6,778 bases of DNA from Verrucomicrobiales bacterium (GCA_011523195.1 WTHH01000479.1:1-6778); one strand, 5' to 3'. Shown: positions 1 to 6,710, counted from the stretch's first letter. The notes: generated from the letters alone by a model not told the origin. Made by a program: numbers and translations.

Positions 1-102
1 ATCGGAATGACCGGGTGTTGCCTGCCGTTTTGCATACCGCTGCTAATTTTTTGGTTCAAGCCGGAGACCAAGGCTTGGCTTGGCCGAAATCAATCGCAAT
101 GA
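1..102 (+). CDS. C-terminal end of a probable membrane protein (partial)
   Basis: Frame 1 is open from the window edge to a TGA at 100-102 and encodes 33 residues. A hydrophobic stretch (CCLPFCIPLLIFWF) is followed by a short polar tail (KPETKAWLGRNQSQ). This looks like a last transmembrane helix with a basic cytoplasmic end, so I infer a membrane protein whose start lies outside the window. Its stop overlaps the ATG of the next gene in an ATGA arrangement (99-102), which is typical of translational coupling and supports both gene boundaries. The tail is encoded across a degenerate copy of the CTTGG/CCAAG palindrome (about 68-84). The family cannot be named from 33 residues, and a chance open frame of this length is possible. 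The sharp hydrophobic-to-polar pattern and the exact overlap argue against chance. Confidence 0.55.
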   Translation: MGMTGCCLPFCIPLLIFWFKPETKAWLGRNQSQ

Positions 103-2183
103 AATCCATTCTGTTTGCCGTTTTGTTTTGTCTGGGTTCCATGCCGAGTGCGCGCGCTGAGCTGCGTGCGGGGGCGGCCAAGGTGGATGTCACGCCGCCG
201 GTGTTGCCGGTGATTCGGAACGGCGGTTTTCTCGAGGCCACGGACAACAAGATAAGCGATCCGTTGCATGCGCGGTGCCTCGTCCTTGACGATCGCGTGA
301 CGCGGTTGGCCATCGTGGTGGTGGACAGTTGCATGGTGCCGATGGACTTGTGCGACGAGGCCAAGCGCCTGGCTTCGGACAAGACCGGCATTCCGGTCGA
401 CCGCATACTCATCTCGGCCACGCACGCGCACAGCGCACCCAGCGCGATGAATTACTGTCTCGGCACGCGCGCCGATCCTCGGTACCGCAAATTCCTCCCG
501 GCGAAACTGGCCAAGTCAATCATCGATGCGAACGCCGCCCTGCAGCCGGCCAAGGCGGCATGGGGCAGGGCAGACGCGGCCGAGTACACCGCATCCCGGC
601 GTTGGTCGTACATCCGTGGACGCGAGTTGACCGACCCGTTTGGTGGCAAAACCGTCCGGGCAAACATGCATCCCGGCTATGGCAACGCCAACGCGGTGGG
701 GCCAACCGGCCCGGACGACCCGTGGCTGAGTTTCCTGAGTGTGCAGACTGTAGGCGGGCAGCCGTTGGCTTTGTTGGCCAATTTCTCGATGCACTATTTT
801 TCCGGGCACAACGGCTTGTCCGCCGATTTTGCCGGAGCATTCTCGGAGGGCTTGGCCAAGCGCTTGGCCAAGGGCGAATCCTCGTTCGTGGGCATCATGT
901 CGCAGGGCACAAGCGGTGACCTGTGGTGGGGCGACTACAGCCTGCCCAAGGCGCAGTCGTGGACGATGCATGAGTACGTGGACAGACTGATCGAGTTGGT
1001 CACACAGCGTTTGGCCAAGCTGGAGCATTCGACCGTGGTGCCGCTTGGCTTTGCCGAGTCTCGCATCGAGCTGTACCGGCGCACACCGGATGCCAAGCGG
1101 CTGAACTGGGCCAGCGAGCTGTTGAAAAAGATGAACGGCAACCGCCCGCGCAACCGCCCCGAGGTTTATGCCGAGCAGGCGGTCTGGATACGAGACAATC
1201 CGCTGGAGACGGTGCCGCTGCAGGCGGTGCGGATTGGTGAACTTGGCATCACGGCCATCCCGTGTGAGGTGTATGGCCTGACCGGGTTAAAGTTGAAGAC
1301 AGCCAGCCCATTGCCGCTTACTTTCAATATCAGCCTGGCGAACGGCGCGAGTGGATACATCCCGCCGGCGGAGCAGCATTTGCTTGGAGGGTACACGACT
1401 TGGCCGGCGCGGACGGCTGGGCTGGAGGTGAATGCGGAGTCGCGCATCGTCGAGGAAGTCACGCGACTGCTCGAACAGGCCTCGGGGGAAAAACGAAAAC
1501 AATACGCCGAGCCGCAATCGGCCTACGCCCAGGCTGTGATGGCGGCCAAGCCCACCGCTTACTGGCGCTTGGGCGAGCAAGGCGGAAGCAAGGCCGTGGA
1601 CGCCACCGGGAACGGGCACGACGGTATTTACCGGGGCGCAGTAGCTCGGCATTTGCCGGGAGTGCATTCAGCGGAAGTTAAGGAGGATCACGACTCCCGC
1701 GCGGCACATTTCGCCGGAGGAAGGGTCGAGTTGACCGTTCCTGCGAGCGAGTCATTCACCGTTCAGTTTTGGATGTGGAACGGGGTGATCAACAACAACA
1801 TTACCTTGAACAATCTTGTGGCTGAATGGAACAGGGCGAACCTGAGCTTGGCCAATCCCAAAAAAGATAGAGCCCCGGTTTTAACGCTGGTCCCAGGGAG
1901 GGGCTCATTGAAAACCGTCGAACCGAGAACATGGCATCTCGTGACGGTGGTTGTTCGACCGGACCGATGCGAACTTTGGTTGAACGGAGAACGTGTTTTG
2001 GACGAGCCATCCGAGCCACATTACAGAAATGAAGACGAGACAAGGCGGTTCGTTTTTGGTGGGGCTGCTGAGGGTGAAATCGATTTTCACGGTAAACTCG
2101 ACGAAATTGCCTATTTCGACCGAGCATTGAGCGCACAAGAGATCTCCAGCTTCCTTCAAAAAGTCAAAAAGTCTAAGAAATAA
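99..2183 (+). CDS. Secreted neutral/alkaline ceramidase-family protein with C-terminal LamG-like domain
   Basis: The 694-residue protein starts at ATG 99. This start gives a clean signal peptide (MKSILFAVLFCLGSMPSARA, cleavage after ARA) and overlaps the upstream stop. A GTG at 15 in the same frame would bury the signal peptide. Residues about 21-460 resemble the neutral/alkaline non-lysosomal ceramidase family, zinc amidases that hydrolyse the N-acyl bond of ceramide. Visible family-like positions are the THAHSAP motif (H109, H111), NFSMHYFSG (H232), PCEVYG (E390), and GYIPP with GGYTTW (Y420, Y432). The family's nucleophile motif, usually G-N/D-x-S-P-N, reads SGDLWWGD here (G273, D274, W276), so the serine appears to be missing. 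Residues about 480-690 form a LamG/concanavalin-A-like domain, opening with AYWRLGE (from 487) and closing with KLDEIAYFDRALSAQEI. The C-terminus is lysine-rich. Such family members are common in Planctomycetes and Verrucomicrobia, often annotated as ceramidase without biochemical proof. The true substrate is uncertain. Location is inferred to be periplasmic or extracellular. Confidence 0.85.
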   Translation: MKSILFAVLFCLGSMPSARAELRAGAAKVDVTPPVLPVIRNGGFLEATDNKISDPLHARCLVLDDRVTRLAIVVVDSCMVPMDLCDEAKRLASDKTGIPVDRILISATHAHSAPSAMNYCLGTRADPRYRKFLPAKLAKSIIDANAALQPAKAAWGRADAAEYTASRRWSYIRGRELTDPFGGKTVRANMHPGYGNANAVGPTGPDDPWLSFLSVQTVGGQPLALLANFSMHYFSGHNGLSADFAGAFSEGLAKRLAKGESSFVGIMSQGTSGDLWWGDYSLPKAQSWTMHEYVDRLIELVTQRLAKLEHSTVVPLGFAESRIELYRRTPDAKRLNWASELLKKMNGNRPRNRPEVYAEQAVWIRDNPLETVPLQAVRIGELGITAIPCEVYGLTGLKLKTASPLPLTFNISLANGASGYIPPAEQHLLGGYTTWPARTAGLEVNAESRIVEEVTRLLEQASGEKRKQYAEPQSAYAQAVMAAKPTAYWRLGEQGGSKAVDATGNGHDGIYRGAVARHLPGVHSAEVKEDHDSRAAHFAGGRVELTVPASESFTVQFWMWNGVINNNITLNNLVAEWNRANLSLANPKKDRAPVLTLVPGRGSLKTVEPRTWHLVTVVVRPDRCELWLNGERVLDEPSEPHYRNEDETRRFVFGGAAEGEIDFHGKLDEIAYFDRALSAQEISSFLQKVKKSKK
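850..873. repeat. Tandem dimer of the TTGGCCAA palindrome inside the ceramidase-like gene
   Basis: Two adjacent copies of CTTGGCCAAG (851-860 and 863-872) are joined by CG, which makes positions 851-872 a perfect 22-bp palindrome. In the reading frame it encodes LAKRLAK (residues 252-258). The same dimer recurs outside coding sequence at 6725-6746. Isolated exact TTGGCCAA copies in this gene lie at 774-781, 1011-1018 and 1848-1855. Confidence 0.8.
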
Positions 2184-2194
2184 ATTCCCTACAA

Positions 2195-2213
2195 GAAAAT
2201 GAGATTCATTTGC
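2195..2213. promoter_or_regulatory. Candidate Fur-type operator upstream of the receptor gene
   Basis: The core AATGA-GAT-TCATT (2198-2210) is a perfect inverted repeat of 5-bp arms around 3 bp. Aligned by eye with the classical 19-bp Fur box, 14 of 19 positions agree. It lies about 82 bp before the start of a FecA-like receptor, a class usually repressed by Fur-iron. The operator role is inference; other dimeric regulators could use such a site. Confidence 0.45.
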
Positions 2214-2249
2214 ATTTTGCACTTGACCAAATTGCAATTGAATCTCAAT
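2198..2249. repeat. 52-nt inverted repeat filling the gap before the receptor gene
   Basis: Left arm 2198-2219 pairs with right arm 2228-2249 at 19 of 22 positions, leaving an 8-nt loop (2220-2227). Each arm is also a smaller palindrome: AATGA-GAT-TCATT on the left and TTGA-ATC-TCAA (2238-2248) on the right, with centres 39 bp apart. No T-run follows, so it is not a standard intrinsic terminator for the upstream gene. Paired operators, or a structured 5' leader, both fit. The surrounding 2184-2295 region holds no gene. A TTGACC hexamer (2223-2228) resembles a -35 box, but I see no convincing -10 at the right spacing. Confidence 0.65.
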
Positions 2250-2295
2250 GTCGCGTCAGCCGCCTCCTTAAAAGCGGTTTAATCTGCGAATTTAA

Positions 2296-4596
2296 ATGAG
2301 AAAGAGTCTCATAAGCAAAAAGTCCACTCCGGCTATCGTTGCCGGTATTTGTTCCATGGGTGTTGTTGGCGGTATGGCACAGGAAGTATCTGACGAGTTA
2401 GATCCCGTTTTGGTCAGCGGTGCCATCGTCGGTTCCAAGGAGGGTGTGAACCAGATTACCGGTTCAGCCACGTACTTGGACATCGATGATCTACGCGTTC
2501 ATTCAATCAGCGATATCAACTCTGCACTGCGCCGTGTCCCGGGCGTCTATGTTCGTCCTGAGGATGGTTACGGGAACTTCCCGAACATCAGTCTTCGTGG
2601 CATCGACATGGGTCGCAGCTCAAAGGTGACTATCATGGAGGACGGTATCCTCGCCGCCCCGGCCCCGTACTCCTCGCCGTCGGCCTATTACAGCCCGACC
2701 TTGGAGCGCATGAGTGGCCTCGAGGTCATAAAGGGTTCCAGCCAGGTGAAGTACGGTCCGCACACCACCGGTGGCGCGATCAACTACCTGTCCACTGCGA
2801 TTCCGGATGAAGTCACCACTTACTCGAAAGTTTACTACGGTGAATTCGACGAGATGGTGAGCCACATTTATCACGGCGGCAAAAAGGACACGGGTGCTGG
2901 TCGCATCGGTTACCTCGTCGAGGGTTACTATCGTACGACGGATGGCTTCAAGGATTTGAAAGGCGCCAACGGTGAAACCGGTTTCACCCGCAGCGAGCCG
3001 ATGGTCAAGTTGTCGTGGGAACCGAACACGGCAAATTACCAGTCGTTTGAGTTGAAACTGGGCAGCACTGATTTCGACGCAAACGAGACCTACCTCGGTC
3101 TCACCGACGAGGATTTCAGCGCCAACCCTTATCAACGGTACGCGGCATCCCGCAACGACGAGATCAACACCTACGCTTCGCGTGGTTACCTCCGTCATTT
3201 CGTGGAACTCAACAGCAACGCTTCTTTAAAGACCACTGCCTACTTCACCAAGTTTCACCGTAACTGGTTCAAACTGGACAAGGTGGGCACGGCTGATGAC
3301 GGCAGCGCAGGTCAGAGTGGATACAAGGTCTGGAACAAACCGGAATATCTCAGCGTCATCAAGGGAGAGAGCGCCGGTTTCATCCGCCTGAAGGCCAACA
3401 ACCGCGATTACACCGCGCAGGGCATTGAATCTGTACTCAACTATGACCTCGACATGGGGTCACTTGATAATCAGTTCCAGTTGGGTGTTCGTTATCACAA
3501 CGATGACATCGACCGTTACCAGTGGTATCACAAGTACGATCAGGATGCCCGCGGTGGTTGGTCATCCAATGGACCGGACGCTCCGAGCGGCAAGGCGGGT
3601 GACCGTCGGCAGGAGACCGACGCATGGTCGATCTACTTGGAGGATCGCATCGCGATCAACGAAAAATTGGCATTTATTCCCGGTATCCGCTTCGAGACAC
3701 TGGAGTTTGACTACGACCAAAACACCCGCACCAAGGACAAATCCCCGGCGGGTGGCAGTGGGGACATGCACGTCGTCACCGGCGGTATTGGCTTGTCCTA
3801 CGATGCATCGGCAAACTTGAATTTGTTCGCAGGTGCCTATCACGGTGCCTCACTTCCGGGTCCCCGCTCCTACATTCGCAGCGGTGAGTCCCTCGATAGG
3901 GAAAGCTCCATGAGCTACGAACTGGGTTTCCGTTACCGAAACGAAGCCTTCGTAGCGACCGGCGCGTTGTTTTACTCCGACCTGCAGGACTTCATCGTTC
4001 CGGACAACCTTGGTACTGGCTTTGAAGAGTTCGAAGGCGGCGAGACAGTCTATACGGACAAAGGTCCGAACGACGGTGAAATCTCCGCCGTTGGACTGGA
4101 ATTGCATATGGGCTACGACTTCGGTTTAGCCAAAGACGCTAGTTACAGCCTGCCTGTGACACTCGGCCTGACATGGACCGAGGCGGAATTCGAGAGCGGT
4201 GCCAGATCGGCTGACGGTGAAAGCATCTTCAGCGGTGCGAAGGACGGCAACGAAGTTCCGTACATCCCAGAGATTCAATTGCACGCCGGAATCGGCCTGG
4301 CCACCGGCAAGTACCGGATCAACCTGGATGGCACCTACGTGGGTGATTCCAGCGCGTCCGGGGCAAACGGTTCCGGCCCGTACAACTATGCTGGCAAGTA
4401 CGACTCCCGCTATGGCGAGATCGACAGCTATTTCGTCGCAGACCTTACGGTTCGCTACGACGTTTCAGACTCGACAAACGTGTTCGCCACCGCCCGCAAT
4501 GTGTTCGACGAAGAGTATGTCGTGGGTCGTTTGCCGCAGGGCGCGCGCCCAAGCATGCCACAGCAGTTGCTTTTCGGTATCGAGTCACAGTTTTGA
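2296..4596 (+). CDS. FecA-like TonB-dependent outer-membrane receptor
   Basis: The 766-residue protein is an outer-membrane gated channel for energised uptake of a ferric chelate, driven by TonB-ExbB-ExbD. A signal peptide covers about residues 1-28 (ending GGMA-Q). A TonB-box-like segment follows (ELDPVLVSG, 34-42). The plug domain spans about 45-170 and contains RRVPGVYVRPEDGYG, the SLRGIDMGRSS block (99-109), EDGILAAPAPYSSP, VIKGSSQVKYGP and GGAINYLSTAIP. This order and wording resemble ferric-dicitrate receptor FecA. The remaining ~590 residues are rich in aromatic and alternating strands and end in phenylalanine (GIESQF), the usual barrel-insertion signal. Unlike E. coli FecA there is no N-terminal signalling domain, and no FecI/FecR genes are visible, so transcriptional signalling through the receptor is unlikely. 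Ligand identity cannot be fixed; citrate or another siderophore is possible. The stop is tandem TGATGA. No Shine-Dalgarno precedes the start. The gene contains no TTGGCCAA palindromes, unlike its neighbours. Confidence 0.9.
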   Translation: MRKSLISKKSTPAIVAGICSMGVVGGMAQEVSDELDPVLVSGAIVGSKEGVNQITGSATYLDIDDLRVHSISDINSALRRVPGVYVRPEDGYGNFPNISLRGIDMGRSSKVTIMEDGILAAPAPYSSPSAYYSPTLERMSGLEVIKGSSQVKYGPHTTGGAINYLSTAIPDEVTTYSKVYYGEFDEMVSHIYHGGKKDTGAGRIGYLVEGYYRTTDGFKDLKGANGETGFTRSEPMVKLSWEPNTANYQSFELKLGSTDFDANETYLGLTDEDFSANPYQRYAASRNDEINTYASRGYLRHFVELNSNASLKTTAYFTKFHRNWFKLDKVGTADDGSAGQSGYKVWNKPEYLSVIKGESAGFIRLKANNRDYTAQGIESVLNYDLDMGSLDNQFQLGVRYHNDDIDRYQWYHKYDQDARGGWSSNGPDAPSGKAGDRRQETDAWSIYLEDRIAINEKLAFIPGIRFETLEFDYDQNTRTKDKSPAGGSGDMHVVTGGIGLSYDASANLNLFAGAYHGASLPGPRSYIRSGESLDRESSMSYELGFRYRNEAFVATGALFYSDLQDFIVPDNLGTGFEEFEGGETVYTDKGPNDGEISAVGLELHMGYDFGLAKDASYSLPVTLGLTWTEAEFESGARSADGESIFSGAKDGNEVPYIPEIQLHAGIGLATGKYRINLDGTYVGDSSASGANGSGPYNYAGKYDSRYGEIDSYFVADLTVRYDVSDSTNVFATARNVFDEEYVVGRLPQGARPSMPQQLLFGIESQF

Positions 4597-4608
4597 TGAT
4601 CAGTTCCT

Positions 4609-4625
4609 CCTGACGGTCGTTCAGG
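4609..4625 (+). repeat. Small inverted repeat after the receptor stop
   Basis: CCTGA (4609-4613) and TCAGG (4621-4625) flank a 7-nt loop, 12 bp after the receptor stop. It may form a minor mRNA hairpin ahead of the terminator. No further role can be supported. Confidence 0.35.
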
Positions 4626-4656
4626 CACGTACGATCGGCATATCTGACTTCAAATG

Positions 4657-4684
4657 GGCCGTCCCGAAAGGGGCGGCCTTTTTT
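4657..4684 (+). terminator. Rho-independent terminator of the receptor gene
   Basis: A 9-bp stem (GGCCGTCCC at 4657-4665, GGGGCGGCC at 4670-4678, one G-T wobble) is capped by a GAAA tetraloop and followed immediately by six T residues (4679-4684). It lies 60 bp after the receptor stop and isolates the receptor as its own transcript. The rest of the 4597-4745 gap holds no gene. Confidence 0.93.
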
Positions 4685-4745
4685 ATTTGATTCAACCGTC
4701 AGAGTGCGGCCAACTGCGCTTTGCCAGTTGATGAATTTCCGGACG

Positions 4746-5321
4746 ATGAAGATCCAAACACCCCCCATTTTTTTCCTGCTGGTTATCGTGGTTGGAACTG
4801 GTTGTCGTACCTCCGCTCCGCTTGGCCAAGCGGAGCAGGACGGGACGGGCATCGATTGGCAAAACCAGACGCCAGTCGAGTTTGGCGCTCCGCTCAATCT
4901 GCCGCTACACGTCGAGATCGAAAAAGGAAATCTCGATTCCGTTCGTGAATTAATCGCCGGCCAAGTGCCGTTGGATACGAAGGATCAGTTTGGCGCCACG
5001 CCCCTGCACATTGCCACGGCCAAGGGTAATCTTGCCGCTGTACAGCTACTGCTGAAGGCTGGAGCCAAGCCGGATGCTGTTAATTTTGGGAAACAAACAG
5101 CCCTTCATTTCGCAGCTCTCAATGGCAACGAAAAGATCGCACACGAGCTTATCAAGGCCGGGGCCAAGGTGAATCCAGTGGACGACGAAGACTGGACCCC
5201 GCTGGACTGCGCCCTTTGGAAGGGGAAGGGAATTATCTACACGAAAATCAAGGCCAAGCGTAAAGTTGCCGAATTACTCGTAAAACACGGCGGCAAAGAG
5301 GGTGAGAAACACGATCATTGA
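4746..5321 (+). CDS. Ankyrin-repeat lipoprotein
   Basis: The 191-residue protein starts at ATG 4746, giving a 20-residue lipoprotein-type leader: K2, a hydrophobic run FFLLVIVV, then GTGC with cysteine 20 as the candidate lipidation site. The lipobox is not ideal, because glycine sits at -3. Alternative starts are ATG 4731 and GTG 4704, which only add residues before the leader. A linker (about 21-50) precedes about four ankyrin repeats: 51-82 (LPLHVEIEKGNLDSV), 83-115 (ATPLHIATAKGNLAAV), 116-148 (QTALHFAALNGNEKIA) and a degenerate last one, 149-185 (WTPLDCALWKG). The tail is charged (GGKEGEKHDH). Ankyrin repeats bind protein partners. The partner is unknown, and the protein is presumably tethered in the periplasm. 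It follows a strong terminator, so it needs its own promoter, which I could not identify. The linker coding DNA contains a perfect 22-bp palindrome (4815-4836). Confidence 0.85.
   Translation: MKIQTPPIFFLLVIVVGTGCRTSAPLGQAEQDGTGIDWQNQTPVEFGAPLNLPLHVEIEKGNLDSVRELIAGQVPLDTKDQFGATPLHIATAKGNLAAVQLLLKAGAKPDAVNFGKQTALHFAALNGNEKIAHELIKAGAKVNPVDDEDWTPLDCALWKGKGIIYTKIKAKRKVAELLVKHGGKEGEKHDH
4815..4836. repeat. Perfect 22-bp palindrome around the TTGGCCAA core, in coding DNA
   Basis: CTTGGCCAAG (4821-4830) is flanked by GCTCCG on the left and CGGAGC on the right, so all 11 bp on each side pair. It lies just after the lipobox cysteine codon and encodes APLGQAE (from residue 24), within a low-complexity linker. 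The reading frame through the core (LGQ) differs from that in the ceramidase-like gene (LAK). Confidence 0.8.
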
Positions 5322-5322
5322 C

Positions 5323-5340
5323 CCCGCTTGGTCAAGTGGG
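5323..5340. repeat. Imperfect palindrome just after the ankyrin gene
   Basis: CCCGCTTGG pairs with TCAAGTGGG through nine contiguous pairs if two G-T wobbles are allowed. It starts 2 bp after the ankyrin stop. It is a diverged form of the GCTTGGCCAAGC element. A hairpin here could stabilise or end the ankyrin mRNA, but no T-run follows, so I do not call it an intrinsic terminator. The remainder of the gap to 5407 holds CATAAT (5348-5353), which could be a -10 box but has no partner -35 that I trust. Confidence 0.5.
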
Positions 5341-5407
5341 CATGTACCATAATATCCGCTTGCTGTTGGGGATTAGATTCGGGATTCTCCTGCCGCGTTT
5401 GCATTAG

Positions 5408-6241
5408 ATGAGAGTTGATTCACACCAACATTTTTGGAATTACGATGCGGGGCAGTACCCGTGGATGACCGAGGAACTGGCGGCGCTTCGATCCGATCAT
5501 TTGCCGGCCGACCTTCAGGTTGAGTTTGATCAAGTCGGGTTGGATGGTTCGGTCGCGGTACAGGCCCGACAGACACTTGAGGAGTCCCGATGGCTGATTG
5601 AGCTGGCCGATCAACATGATTTGATCAAAGGCGTTGTCGGTTGGGTCGACCTGCGCTCGGAGGCGGTTGAGGAACAATTGGCGGAGTTCGCACCACACCC
5701 GAAATTCGTCGGCGTGCGCCATGTTGTACAGGATGAACCGGATGACCAGTTCATGCTTCGACCTGAATTCATTCGCGGTATCAGCAAATTGAAGGCGTTC
5801 GATTTGCGGTACGACGTATTGATTTTCTCCCGTCAACTCCCGGCTGCGATTGAATTGGTGAAACAGTTTCCGGAACAGTCGTTCGTTCTAGACCACATTG
5901 CCAAGCCGCTGATCAAGGCGGGGGTGATGGCGCCGTGGGAGGAGGAGATTCGCGAACTTGCCACGTATGAAAACCTGACCTGCAAGGTGTCCGGCATGGT
6001 CACGGAGGCGGACTGGGAGCAATGGGTTCCCGGAGATTTTTGGCCGTACCTCGATGTTGTGTTTGAGGCTTTTGGGGAAGATCGCCTGATGTATGGCTCC
6101 GACTGGCCGGTGTGCAGGTTGGGCGGCGAATATGGTCGGATTTATCGCTTGGCCGAGGAGTACGTCAGCCAGTTTTCTGCCGAGGCGCAGGCCAAGTTTT
6201 TCGGAGGCGTGGCGTCGGCGTTTTACAGCCTCAAGGGGTGA
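5408..6241 (+). CDS. Amidohydrolase-2 family lactonase (L-fuconolactonase type, COG3618)
   Basis: The 277-residue cytosolic TIM-barrel hydrolase belongs to the COG3618 group of the amidohydrolase superfamily. That group includes L-fuconolactonase, L-rhamnonolactonase and 2-pyrone-4,6-dicarboxylate lactonase, which open sugar-acid or related lactones. The sequence shows the start motif DSHQHFW (H6, H8; metal-binding HxH), GVRHVVQDEP (H105), VLDHIAKP (H163), CKVSGM (192-197) and YGSDWPVC (D232), the last being the conserved aspartate after the final strand. Length matches the family (about 275-290). The ATG start is well supported, because the HxH motif normally lies within the first ten residues. 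No Shine-Dalgarno is visible. The substrate cannot be decided, since no sugar dehydrogenase, dehydratase or permease is in the window. Its last 11 bp overlap the convergent regulator gene. Confidence 0.9.
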   Translation: MRVDSHQHFWNYDAGQYPWMTEELAALRSDHLPADLQVEFDQVGLDGSVAVQARQTLEESRWLIELADQHDLIKGVVGWVDLRSEAVEEQLAEFAPHPKFVGVRHVVQDEPDDQFMLRPEFIRGISKLKAFDLRYDVLIFSRQLPAAIELVKQFPEQSFVLDHIAKPLIKAGVMAPWEEEIRELATYENLTCKVSGMVTEADWEQWVPGDFWPYLDVVFEAFGEDRLMYGSDWPVCRLGGEYGRIYRLAEEYVSQFSAEAQAKFFGGVASAFYSLKG

Positions 6242-6710
6242 CTGCCAGCCGCTCGGCTTCCTCTTCGCCGCCCAGCATTACCCCGTTTTCCTTGTAGCGC
6301 TTGAGCAGGAAATGCGTTGCCGTTGAGGTGACTCCCTGAATCGTGGCCAGTTTTTCCGAGACGAACGAGGCGACCTGCCGGAGGTTTGCGCCATCGACGA
6401 TCACCAAAATATCGTAGCTGCCGGACATCAGGTAGCATGAGCTGACTTCGTCGTACTTGGCGATCCGGTTGGCCAAGCGGTTGAAGCCCCCGTCGCGCTC
6501 GGGTGTGAGGTTGACCTCGATCACTGCCTGCACGCCGTCGGTGCCCGTGGCGTCGTCGCTGAGGATTGCCTGATAGCCGAGGATGTCTCCATCGGCCTGC
6601 GCTTGGCGGATCTTCGTCCGGATTTCATCCTCAGAGAGGCTCAACATGCCGGCCAAGTCTTCAGTGGAGAGGGCGGCGTTTTCGCGCAACAATTTCAGCA
6701 ACGAATCCAT
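6231..6710 (-). CDS. Lrp/AsnC-family transcriptional regulator
   Basis: The 159-residue protein is a feast/famine-type DNA-binding regulator, usually forming dimers to octamers and sensing amino acids or related small molecules. Residues 1-48 form a winged helix-turn-helix (LLKLLRENAALSTEDLAGML, then LSEDEIRTKIRQAQADGDILGY). Residues about 58-140 form the RAM ligand-binding/oligomerisation domain, including VIEVNLTP, the glycine motif SGSYDILVIVDG (96-107) and the closing THFLLKRYK. The last ~19 residues are an acidic tail. The ATG at 6710 fits the family's usual beginning. The frame is open further upstream to the window edge but has no ATG, GTG or TTG there. The 3' end converges on and overlaps the amidohydrolase. 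Controlled genes are unknown. A long palindrome lies 14 bp before its start and may be involved in its own control. The gene also carries an imperfect palindrome with an exact TTGGCCAA core (6469-6476), encoding part of RLAN. Confidence 0.9.
   Translation of the reverse strand: MDSLLKLLRENAALSTEDLAGMLSLSEDEIRTKIRQAQADGDILGYQAILSDDATGTDGVQAVIEVNLTPERDGGFNRLANRIAKYDEVSSCYLMSGSYDILVIVDGANLRQVASFVSEKLATIQGVTSTATHFLLKRYKENGVMLGGEEEAERLAVTP

Noticed and set aside
15..98. GTG start at 15 extending the ceramidase-like protein by 28 residues
   Set aside because: It would place a hydrophilic leader before a clear signal peptide, and it overlaps a better membrane-protein frame that stops exactly at the ATG of 99.
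516..1028. 170-codon open frame on the minus strand inside the ceramidase-like gene
   Set aside because: It has no recognisable motif and lies antisense to a clearly conserved protein in GC-rich DNA, where long shadow frames are common.
2223..2251. Sigma-70 promoter (TTGACC -35) for the receptor
   Set aside because: No acceptable -10 lies 16-18 bp downstream, and the hexamer sits in the loop of the inverted repeat, so the match is likely chance.
2620..3198. 192-codon open frame on the minus strand inside the receptor gene
   Set aside because: It lies opposite the conserved plug and barrel coding sequence, and its translation shows no domain or credible start context.
4704..4745. GTG 4704 or ATG 4731 as the ankyrin gene start
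   Set aside because: Both add residues before a compact lipoprotein leader that starts naturally at 4746, and the GTG lies only 20 bp after the terminator.
5323..5340. Intrinsic terminator after the ankyrin gene
   Set aside because: The hairpin depends on wobble pairs and is followed by GCATG-type sequence, with no T-run. It is better described as a diverged copy of the palindrome.
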